A stretch of 22,169 nucleotides of DNA from NCBI GenBank assembly GCA_903953195.1, contig CAJBIS010000292.1:1-22169 (forward strand), in the 5' to 3' direction. The notes under the pieces were generated by a model. It did not search any database. It saw only the letters and a program-made list of their open reading frames with translations, and was not told the origin of the DNA. The position numbers and the translations under genes are program-made. Of the stretch, positions 14,990 to 21,379 are shown in pieces (position 1 is the first letter of the stretch; every line of letters begins with the position of its first letter). This DNA comes from an uncultured Actinomycetes bacterium (GTDB lineage Bacteria; Actinomycetota; Acidimicrobiia; Acidimicrobiales; Microtrichaceae).

Positions 14990-16200
14990 ACCTGCTCCGG
15001 CGCTTCGTCCTCATCGGGACGATCGCCACGCTCGCCGATGTCGGGCTCCTGTGCGTCCTCCGACTGCAGTGGGGTTGGCCGGTTGCGCTCGCGGATGCGC
15101 TCGCAGTGGCAGTGGCGACCGGCGTGTCGTGGCTGCTCCACGGCTGGCTGACGCTGCCGGACGATCCGTCGCAGCGCTTCTACCGGAGCGCCGGGCCGTA
15201 CCTGGGTACCGCGTCGCTCGCGCTCGTGGCCGATGTGGCGGTGGTCTCGCTGCTCGATCTGGCCCTCGATCCACGCCGGGTGTGGGCGCTGGTCCTGATC
15301 AAGTTGCCCGCACTGTTCGTGGCGTTCGTGATCCGAGTGGCCAACTATCGGCGCGCCATGTTCACGTTCGTCCGCGAGGACCAGCGTCGCCCGCTGCCGC
15401 GACCGCCGGCCCGGGGTGATGCCCGGCTGAGCGTCGTCGTGCCGGCGTTTCGAGAGTCCGATCGCATCGCCGAATCGATCGACCGCATCCGTGAGGAGCT
15501 CGCGTCGATCGCCGACGCCGGCGGACTCGAGGTCGTGGTGGTGGACGACGGCTCCGACGACGACACCGCTGCCGTGGCCCGCTCCGCCGGTGCCGATCAG
15601 GTGGTCGTCCTCGAGCACAATCGGGGCAAGGGTGCGGCGGTGCGTGCCGGGGTGCTCGCCTCGACCGGTCGGACGGTTGCGTTCATCGACGCCGACCTGG
15701 CCTACGCGCCATCGCAGCTGCTGAAGTTCGTCGAGCGGATCGAGGACGGATGGGACGTCGCGGTGGGGAGTCGGCAGCACACGGACACGCTCACGGTGGT
15801 CCGCGCCGGCCGGTTGCGGGAGGTCGGCGGCCGCGTCGTCAACGTGCTCACCGGCATCGTGCTGCTGGGCCGGTACCGCGATACACAGTGCGGCCTGAAG
15901 GCCATGCGTTCCGACGCCGCCGAGCTCGTCTTCTCCCACTGCACGGTCGATCGGTTCGCCTTCGACGTCGAGGTGTTCCACCTGGTCGAGCGCTACCGGC
16001 TGACGCTGGTCGAGGTGCCCGTGACGGTGGTGAACTCGTCCCGTTCGACCGTCCGGATCGCCCGTGACACCAGCCGACTGGTGCGCGACCTGTTCTCGAT
16101 CCGACGCCACGCCCGGCTCGGTGACTACGAGCTGAGCCCCGGTGAGTTCATGCAGCGGTCGCCGGCGGACGGTCCCGGAGGCACGTCGGCCGCCCACTAG
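14986..16200 (+). CDS. GtrA-like membrane domain fused to GT2 glycosyltransferase (polyprenyl-phosphate sugar synthase-like)
   Basis: A 404-residue fusion starting at GTG 14986 inside the previous stop (GTGA). Residues 1-127 are a GtrA-like domain with four predicted helices and the ANYRRAMFTF ending typical of that family (VANY/FxxxRxxxF). Residues 148-380 are a GT2 domain: SVVVPAFRES (149-158), VVDDGS (185-190), NRGKGAAVRAG (212-222), IDADLAY (234-240), DTQCGLKAM (299-307) and RFAFDVE (323-329), closest in pattern to dolichyl-phosphate glucose/mannose synthases. It probably loads a sugar from a nucleotide donor onto polyprenyl phosphate on the inner face, and the GtrA part may translocate the product for the preceding GT-C-like protein. 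The common fusion places GtrA after GT2; here the order is reversed. Confidence 0.88.
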   Translation: MNLLRRFVLIGTIATLADVGLLCVLRLQWGWPVALADALAVAVATGVSWLLHGWLTLPDDPSQRFYRSAGPYLGTASLALVADVAVVSLLDLALDPRRVWALVLIKLPALFVAFVIRVANYRRAMFTFVREDQRRPLPRPPARGDARLSVVVPAFRESDRIAESIDRIREELASIADAGGLEVVVVDDGSDDDTAAVARSAGADQVVVLEHNRGKGAAVRAGVLASTGRTVAFIDADLAYAPSQLLKFVERIEDGWDVAVGSRQHTDTLTVVRAGRLREVGGRVVNVLTGIVLLGRYRDTQCGLKAMRSDAAELVFSHCTVDRFAFDVEVFHLVERYRLTLVEVPVTVVNSSRSTVRIARDTSRLVRDLFSIRRHARLGDYELSPGEFMQRSPADGPGGTSAAH

Positions 16201-16203
16201 GGT
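16198..16203 (+). promoter_or_regulatory. -10-like box TAGGGT of the phosphomannomutase gene
   Basis: TAGGGT begins with the TAG stop codon of the GtrA-GT2 gene and is followed by seven bases and then the phosphomannomutase ATG. This is the leaderless spacing seen elsewhere in the window, so the mutase may have its own promoter despite the tight packing. No -35 consensus is seen. Confidence 0.5.
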
Positions 16204-16210
16204 GCGGACC

Positions 16211-17599
16211 ATGTCAACGCAGGGCGAGTCCCCACTCGGGGCGATCTTCAAGGCCTACGACGTCCGTGGCATCTGCCCCGGTGAGTTCGATCCCACCATG
16301 GCTCGCGCGATCGGCGCCGGGTTCGCCCGATTCGCCCTCGACGAGGCGGCGACGTCCGGCGGCTCGGTCGACACGGTTCTGGTCGGCCGTGACATGCGTC
16401 CGACGGGTGTCGAGATGAGCGCGGCGTTCGCCGATGGCGTGCGCAGCCAGGGCGTCGACGTGGTCGACCTCGGCCTGTGCTCCACCGACGAGGTGTACTT
16501 CGCCTCGGGGTCGCGTGGGGCGCCTGCGGCCGTCTTCACCGCCTCGCACAATCCGGCGCAGTACAACGGCATCAAGATGTGTCTCTCGGGCGCCCGTCCG
16601 GTGGGCGAGGACAGCGGGTTGTTCGTGGTGCGCGATCTGGCCGAGCAGTCGCTCGCGGGCGAACTCGCCGATGCCGCCGAGCCCGGCACGAGTTCGGCGG
16701 TCGACGTGCTCGACGCGTTCGCCGACCACGTGCGCAGCTTCGTCGACGTGGACGCGCTGCGACCGATGAAGGTGGTCGCCGACACCGCGAACGGCATGGG
16801 CGGTCTGGTCGTACCGGCGGTGTTCGCCGGGCTGCCCCTGGAGCTCGAGGTCATGTACGCCGAGCTCGACGGCACGTTCCCCAACCACCCGGCCGATCCG
16901 ATTCAGCCGGTCAACCAGGAGGCGCTGCGCGCCCGGGTGCTCGAGACGGGGGCCGACCTGGGTCTGGCGTTCGACGGCGATGCCGATCGGGTGGTCGTGA
17001 TCGACGAGCAGGGCGTCACGCTGTCGGGGTCGACGACCACGGCGATCATCGCCGCCGGCATCCTCGATGCCACGGGTGGCGGGACGGTGATCCACAACCT
17101 GATCTGCTCGAAGGCGGTGCCCGAGGTGATCGCCGAGCACGGCGGCACCGCGGTGCGGAGTCGCGTCGGGCACTCGTTCATCAAGAAGCTGATGGCCGAC
17201 ACGGGAGCGGTCTTCGGTGGTGAGCACTCGGCGCACTACTACTTTCTCGACAACTTCCGGGCCGACTCCGGCCTGATCGCGTCGATGATGATCCTCGGCC
17301 GCATGTCCGCGGCCGGTGTGCCGCTGTCGGAGCTGCGCAAGCCCTATGACCGGTACGCCGATTCGGGTGAGATCAACACCCGGGTCGACGACCCACACGC
17401 TGTGATCGAGCTCGTCGCCGAGCACTACGCCGCACTCGCGCAGGACCGCCTCGACGGGCTGACCGTCGACGCCGGTGACTGGTGGTTCAACCTGCGCCCG
17501 TCCAACACCGAGCCGCTGCTGCGCCTCAACGTCGAGGCCGCCGACCCCGCCGCCGTGGCGGCACGGGTCGCCGAGGTGCAGGCGGTGATGACGTCGTGA
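16211..17599 (+). CDS. manB: phosphomannomutase/phosphoglucomutase
   Basis: A 462-residue alpha-D-phosphohexomutase converting mannose-6-P to mannose-1-P (and possibly glucose-6-P to glucose-1-P), feeding GDP-mannose synthesis. The four family sites are present: the phosphoserine loop TASHNP with S112, the magnesium loop DGDADR (255-260), the sugar-specificity loop GEHSAHYYF (337-345), and the phosphate-binding RPSNTEP (429-435). GEHSAHYYF fits mannose/glucose rather than glucosamine substrates. Length is normal. The frame is open upstream into the previous gene, but ATG 16211 gives the usual IFKAYDVRG start within 20 residues and fits the leaderless promoter. It precedes Trm112 and PGI/PMI genes, an order also found in mycobacteria, where the gene is called manB or pmmA. 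Confidence 0.93.
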   Translation: MSTQGESPLGAIFKAYDVRGICPGEFDPTMARAIGAGFARFALDEAATSGGSVDTVLVGRDMRPTGVEMSAAFADGVRSQGVDVVDLGLCSTDEVYFASGSRGAPAAVFTASHNPAQYNGIKMCLSGARPVGEDSGLFVVRDLAEQSLAGELADAAEPGTSSAVDVLDAFADHVRSFVDVDALRPMKVVADTANGMGGLVVPAVFAGLPLELEVMYAELDGTFPNHPADPIQPVNQEALRARVLETGADLGLAFDGDADRVVVIDEQGVTLSGSTTTAIIAAGILDATGGGTVIHNLICSKAVPEVIAEHGGTAVRSRVGHSFIKKLMADTGAVFGGEHSAHYYFLDNFRADSGLIASMMILGRMSAAGVPLSELRKPYDRYADSGEINTRVDDPHAVIELVAEHYAALAQDRLDGLTVDAGDWWFNLRPSNTEPLLRLNVEAADPAAVAARVAEVQAVMTS

Positions 17600-17654
17600 C
17601 CAGTTCGACATCGTTGATCGGCCGCCCAGGCCCAACACAGGGAGCAGACCCCAC

Positions 17655-17903
17655 ATGAGCACCGATGACCGTCTCGATCCGCGCCTCCTCGAGGTGCTGG
17701 CGTGCCCCGAGGACAAGGGTCCGCTCTGGTACTTCGCCGACGAGCAGTGCCTCTACAACCCGCGGCTGCACCGCCGGTACGACGTGCGCGACGGGATCCC
17801 CGTGCTTCTGATCGACGAGGCGACCTCGGTCGACGACGCCGAGCACGATCGCCTGATGGCCAAGGCCGAGGCCGAGGACATCACCGGCACCTTCGAGGAC
17901 TGA
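17655..17903 (+). CDS. Trm112-like small protein
   Basis: An 82-residue protein with LLEVLACPEDKGPL, a second Cys at position 32 and the RRYDVRDGIPVLLIDEA block that defines Trm112/YcaR-type proteins. Only two cysteines are visible (C17, C32), fewer than in zinc-binding members, so it may not bind zinc. Eukaryotic and archaeal Trm112 activates methyltransferases; the bacterial role is poorly known. A ribosome site (GGGAGCAG) precedes the ATG. Its TGA overlaps the ATG of the isomerase gene (ATGA), so the two are translationally coupled, and it lies 55 bases after phosphomannomutase. Confidence 0.88.
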   Translation: MSTDDRLDPRLLEVLACPEDKGPLWYFADEQCLYNPRLHRRYDVRDGIPVLLIDEATSVDDAEHDRLMAKAEAEDITGTFED

Positions 17904-18931
17904 TGGCGGTGCTCGACACGCTCGACATGCTCGGCGCGGCGCTGGGCCTGCCCGAACAACTCGAGAACGCCCAGGTCTCCGCCCGCGCCGTCGACGGGCT
18001 GCCGTCGGGGGACGGGATCTCGTCGGTCGTGGTGATGGGCATGGGTGGCAGCGGCATCGGTGGCGACGCCGCGGCGGCGGTGCTCGGTCCGCAGAGTCCC
18101 GTGCCGATCATGGTGTCGAAGCACTACGAGTGCCCGGCGTTCGTCGGCCCGGACACGCTCGTGTTCGCCAACTCGTTCTCGGGCAACACCGAGGAGACCC
18201 TCAACGCCGTCGGCATCGCCGCCGAGCGTGGCGCCCGCGTCGTCGTGGTGGCGTCGGGCGGCCGGCTGGTCGAGCTCGCCGGCCAGATCGGTGCGCCCGT
18301 CGTACCGGTCGACACGTCGATCCCGATGCCCCGTGCCGGTATCGGCGCGGTCACGGTGCCGCTGCTGGTCGTGCTGGACCGTCTCGGTCTGGTCGACGAC
18401 ACCGCCCCGATGATCGCCTCGGCGGTGGAGCAGTTGCGTCGACGTCGCGACGAGCTGTCGGGCGACGACAACGCCGCCACGCGGCTGGCGCGCCGGATCG
18501 GCCGCACGATGCCGCTGGTCTACGGCGGGGGCGCGCTCGGCGAGGTGGCCGGATGGCGCTGGAAGGGTCAGTTCAACGAGAACTGCAAGGTGCCGTCGTG
18601 GTGCAACCGCATCCCGGAGCTCACCCACAACGAACTTTGCGGCTGGGCCCAGCACGGCGACGTGACCCGTCAGGTGTTCACGCTGTTGTTCCTGCGCCAC
18701 TCGAGCGAGGCGCCCAACATCGGTCGCCGCTTCGACTTCGTGGCCGAGTCGTGCGACGAGGTCGTCGCCGGCATCCACTCCGTCAGGGCGCAGGGCGACA
18801 CACCGCTCGCCGAACTGTTCGACCTGGTGCTCCTGGGCGATCTCGTGACGCTCCACATGGCGTTCAACGAGGGCGTGGACCCGGGTCCGGTCGACATCCT
18901 CGACCAGCTCAAGGGCTGGCTCCGCACCTGA
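17903..18931 (+). CDS. SIS-domain bifunctional phosphoglucose/phosphomannose isomerase
   Basis: A 342-residue sugar isomerase. The first SIS domain has GMGGSGIGGD (46-55) and the phosphate-binding SFSGNTEET (91-99); the second half has KGQFNENCKVP and RIPELTHNE (236-244), the active-site block of the archaeal/actinobacterial PGI/PMI family, with the HNE residues likely catalytic. It would interconvert fructose-6-P with glucose-6-P and mannose-6-P, supplying the mutase two genes upstream. In M. tuberculosis the equivalent position is held by Rv3256c, whose activity is less certain, so some members may have lost isomerase function; here the key motifs look intact. ATG 17903 overlaps the Trm112 stop. 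Confidence 0.88.
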   Translation: MAVLDTLDMLGAALGLPEQLENAQVSARAVDGLPSGDGISSVVVMGMGGSGIGGDAAAAVLGPQSPVPIMVSKHYECPAFVGPDTLVFANSFSGNTEETLNAVGIAAERGARVVVVASGGRLVELAGQIGAPVVPVDTSIPMPRAGIGAVTVPLLVVLDRLGLVDDTAPMIASAVEQLRRRRDELSGDDNAATRLARRIGRTMPLVYGGGALGEVAGWRWKGQFNENCKVPSWCNRIPELTHNELCGWAQHGDVTRQVFTLLFLRHSSEAPNIGRRFDFVAESCDEVVAGIHSVRAQGDTPLAELFDLVLLGDLVTLHMAFNEGVDPGPVDILDQLKGWLRT

Positions 18932-19000
18932 CCCACCCCGCCGCGTCCCGGTGCGTCTGCACCGCGTGATGCGGCGAGACGCACCGAGACGCGAGGTGGG
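18932..19000. terminator. long hairpin between convergent isomerase and lipoprotein genes
   Basis: The core stem is GGTGCGTCT (18950-18958) with AGACGCACC (18977-18985). It extends outward with CGCGTC (18942-18947) pairing GACGCG (18988-18993) and CCCACC (18932-18937) pairing GGTGGG (18995-19000), with small internal loops. A CCGC/GCGG stem closes the apex. It starts right after the isomerase stop and could end transcription from either side, although no T-run is present. Confidence 0.6.
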
Positions 19001-19004
19001 GTGT

Positions 19005-19033
19005 GGGGGACGCGTGCCGGGCACGCGCCCCCC
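19005..19033. terminator. second GC hairpin, just after the lipoprotein stop on its strand
   Basis: CGCGTGC (19011-19017) and GCACGCG (19021-19027) pair around CGG, and GGGGG (19005-19009) pairs with CCCCC (19028-19032), giving a 12-bp stem with one bulged A. It lies 8 bases beyond the end of the minus-strand lipoprotein gene, a natural terminator position for that gene. Confidence 0.6.
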
Positions 19034-19040
19034 GTTGACC

Positions 19041-19715
19041 TCAGCTGGGGCAGCCGTCCTCGAGGATGATCGGCGGCAGGCCGGCGCTGGCCGATCCGCA
19101 CGGATCCTGATTCGGGCGCACCCAGGTGCCTCCCGACTTCTCGAGGATGAACTTCTCACCACCGAATGTGCCGGCCGCGTAGTTGCCCGAGCACACGAAG
19201 TTCGACAGCTTCGTGCTGGGGTCACCGCCGAGCGCGTTCACCAGCGCGGTTGCCGTGCACGCGCCGGGATTGGGCTTCGCCGTCGTGGTGGTCGTCGAGC
19301 CCGGCTTGGCCGTGGTGGTGGTCGACGAGCCGCCGCAGACCTTCTTGCCGGCCGCAACCGCCTTCTTCAGTGCGGCCTCGGTCTCCGGGCCCAACTCACC
19401 GTCGGCGGCGAGGCCCTCGGCCCGCTGGAACTCGAGAATGGCCGCGTCGGACTTCGGTCCGAGGATGCCGTCGACGCTGCCGTTGTAACAGCCGACCTCC
19501 TGCAGCTCCCGCTGGATCTGTTCGTCGAACTTCTTCGTGGCCTCCGCCTCGGCGTTCGAGGTCGTGGTGGTCACCGCGGCGGTCGTGGTGGTCGAGTTGG
19601 CCGCAGCGCTGGTGGTCGTGGTGTCCTTCGACTTGTCACCGCATGCGCTCAGTCCGACGACCGCCGAGACCGCGAGCAGCGTGATGGCGACGGATCGGAT
19701 GGATCGTGTGTACAC
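19041..19715 (-). CDS. secreted lipoprotein with peptidoglycan-binding domain and Thr-rich linkers
   Basis: A 224-residue precursor with n-region YTRSIR, hydrophobic core to about residue 22 and lipobox LSAC (C25), so it should be lipidated and anchored outside. A Thr-rich linker (about 31-53) leads to a PG_binding_1-like domain (about 63-122; ILGPKSDAAILEFQRAEGL and GELGPETEAAL). A second Thr-rich linker (about 130-146) leads to a C-terminal region of about 75 residues with C153, C175, C206 and C222 and the motif EKFILEKSGGTWVRP, which I cannot assign. Start GTG 19715 is chosen because AAAGGAG sits 5 nt before it and the signal peptide then has normal length. Probably an envelope protein tethering to peptidoglycan. 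It is divergent from ahcY and convergent with the isomerase gene. Confidence 0.85.
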   Translation of the reverse strand: MYTRSIRSVAITLLAVSAVVGLSACGDKSKDTTTTSAAANSTTTTAAVTTTTSNAEAEATKKFDEQIQRELQEVGCYNGSVDGILGPKSDAAILEFQRAEGLAADGELGPETEAALKKAVAAGKKVCGGSSTTTTAKPGSTTTTTAKPNPGACTATALVNALGGDPSTKLSNFVCSGNYAAGTFGGEKFILEKSGGTWVRPNQDPCGSASAGLPPIILEDGCPS

Positions 19716-19793
19716 GTGAGCTCCTTTGTTGAGAAGGGGCGGGATGGCCCGTGGCCACACTACGGACGGCACGGCGGGGGTCCGCGGACCCGC

Positions 19794-19799
19794 TAGTCT
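19794..19799 (+). promoter_or_regulatory. -10-like box TAGTCT of ahcY
   Basis: TAGTCT matches TAnnnT and lies 103 bases before the ahcY ATG, predicting a start near 19805-19807 and an untranslated leader of about 97 bases. No clear -35 is visible. Unlike the other boxes in the window it is far from the start codon. Confidence 0.45.
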
Positions 19800-19800
19800 C

Positions 19801-19902
19801 TCGGGGCGCGGGCTGCGCCGTGGGGATCAGACGATCCCAGCCCGAAGCACACCAACCGATGCTTCGACGATGCCGCGCCCGGGCGCGGCGAGAGGACCTC
19901 TC
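19801..19902 (+). promoter_or_regulatory. structured 5' leader of ahcY, candidate riboswitch
   Basis: Several perfect pairings fill this short leader: GGGATC/GATCCC around AGAC (19823-19838); CGGGCT (19809-19814) with AGCCCG (19839-19844) enclosing it; GAAGCA (19844-19849) with TGCTTC (19860-19865); and GCCGCGC (19872-19878) with GCGCGGC (19883-19889). CCGCGC (19873-19878) can instead pair with an upstream GCGCGG (19806-19811), giving a pseudoknot-like alternative. The ribosome site GAGAGG (19890-19895) can pair with CTCTC just before the ATG. Known SAH riboswitches precede ahcY and have P1, a pseudoknotted P2 and internal hairpins; the CUGC and CCCAG segments here are reminiscent, but I cannot confirm the family, and the predicted transcription start would cut into one version of P1. 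Confidence 0.45.
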
Positions 19903-21345
19903 ATGACACTCACCGACTTCAAGGTGGCCGACCTGTCGCTCGCGCCGCTGGGCCGCAAGCAGATTCAGCTGGCCGAACACGAGATGCCGGGCCTGATGGC
20001 CATCCGTGGCGAGTACGGCGACGCCCAGCCGCTGCGCGGCGCCCGGATCACCGGATCGCTGCACATGACGGTGCAGACCGCAGTGCTCATCGAGACCCTG
20101 ACGGCGCTCGGCGCCGAGGTCCGCTGGGCCAGCTGCAACATCTTCTCCACCCAGGACGAGGCGGCGGCTGCCATCGCCGTCGGCCCGACCGGCACCATCG
20201 ACGACCCGCGCGGCGTTCCGGTGTTCGCGTGGAAGGGCGAGACGTTGGAGGAGTACTGGTGGTGCACCGAGCAGGCGCTCCGCTGGGACGACGGCACCGC
20301 CGGCCCGAACATGATTCTCGACGACGGCGGCGACGCCACGCTGCTGGTCCACAAGGGCACCGAGTACGAGGCCGCAGGTGCGGTGCCGGCCGCTGCCGAG
20401 GACGACTCCGACGAGTGGAAGGTCATCATCGACCTGCTCACCCGTTCGCTCACCGAGGACCCGGAGCGCTGGACGAAGATCGGCGCCGAGATCATGGGCG
20501 TCACCGAGGAGACCACCACCGGCGTCCACCGCCTCTACCAGATGTTCGAGGCGGGCACGCTGCTGTTCCCGGCCATCAACGTCAACGACTCGGTCACCAA
20601 GTCCAAGTTCGACAACCTCTACGGCTGTCGTCACTCGCTGATCGACGGCATCAACCGGGCCACCGACGTCATGATCGGCGGCAAGACCGCTGTCGTGTGT
20701 GGCTTCGGCGACGTCGGCAAGGGCTGCGCCCAGTCGCTGCGGGGCCAGGGTGCCCGTGTGATCGTCACCGAGATCGACCCGATCTGCGCGCTGCAGGCGT
20801 CGATGGAGGGCTACCAGGTGGCCCGCCTCGAGGACGTGCTCGACACCGCCGACATCTTCATCACGGCGACGGGCAACAAGGACATCATCACCGCCGAGCA
20901 CATGGCGCGGATGAAGCACAACGCGCTCGTCGGCAACATCGGTCACTTCGACAACGAGATCGACATGGCCGGTCTCGCCCGCATGAGCGATGTCCAGCAC
21001 GTCGTGATCAAGCCGCAGGTCGACGAGTTCGTCTTCCCGGATGGTCACTCGGTGATCGTGATGGCCGAGGGCCGTCTGCTCAACCTGGGCTGCGCCACCG
21101 GTCACCCCAGCTTCGTGATGAGCTGCTCGTTCTCCAACCAGGTGCTCGCGCAGATCGAGTTGTTCGCCAAGAACGAGGACTACACGCTCGGCGTGTGGCG
21201 TCTGCCGAAGCAGCTCGACGAGATGGTGGCCCGCTTCCACCTGGAGTCGCTCGGTGTGCGGTTGACCTCGCTCACGACCGATCAGGCGGACTACCTGGGC
21301 ATCCCGGCCGAGGGTCCGTACAAGCCCGAGCACTACAAGTACTGA
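19903..21345 (+). CDS. ahcY: adenosylhomocysteinase (S-adenosyl-L-homocysteine hydrolase)
   Basis: A 480-residue NAD-containing enzyme splitting S-adenosylhomocysteine into adenosine and homocysteine, keeping methylation reactions from product inhibition. Seen in order: GSLHMTVQTA (51-60) of the substrate site, an insertion of about 40 residues (150-187) typical of bacterial and mycobacterial forms, NDSVTKSKFDNLYG (228-241), the NAD-binding GFGDVGKG (267-274), GNIGHFDNEID, and the conserved C-terminus KPEHYKY that reaches into the neighbouring subunit. The family length is complete. The frame is open upstream, but ATG 19903 has GAGAGG 7 nt before it and gives the right N-terminus (DFKVADLSLA). 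It is placed after the divergent lipoprotein gene, downstream of a structured leader, and is followed by an SDR gene after 34 bases. Confidence 0.97.
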   Translation: MTLTDFKVADLSLAPLGRKQIQLAEHEMPGLMAIRGEYGDAQPLRGARITGSLHMTVQTAVLIETLTALGAEVRWASCNIFSTQDEAAAAIAVGPTGTIDDPRGVPVFAWKGETLEEYWWCTEQALRWDDGTAGPNMILDDGGDATLLVHKGTEYEAAGAVPAAAEDDSDEWKVIIDLLTRSLTEDPERWTKIGAEIMGVTEETTTGVHRLYQMFEAGTLLFPAINVNDSVTKSKFDNLYGCRHSLIDGINRATDVMIGGKTAVVCGFGDVGKGCAQSLRGQGARVIVTEIDPICALQASMEGYQVARLEDVLDTADIFITATGNKDIITAEHMARMKHNALVGNIGHFDNEIDMAGLARMSDVQHVVIKPQVDEFVFPDGHSVIVMAEGRLLNLGCATGHPSFVMSCSFSNQVLAQIELFAKNEDYTLGVWRLPKQLDEMVARFHLESLGVRLTSLTTDQADYLGIPAEGPYKPEHYKY

Positions 21346-21379
21346 GGGCTCCGGCCCGACTCGATCCAAGGGGACTGCG

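Noticed and set aside
19801..19902. SAM-IV riboswitch, a class known from actinobacteria
   Set aside because: I could not find the conserved core segments of that class; only the arrangement of SAH-type elements is loosely similar.
21346..21357. Terminator between ahcY and the SDR gene
   Set aside because: GGGC/GCCC is only a 4-bp stem with no T-run, too weak to support a call.
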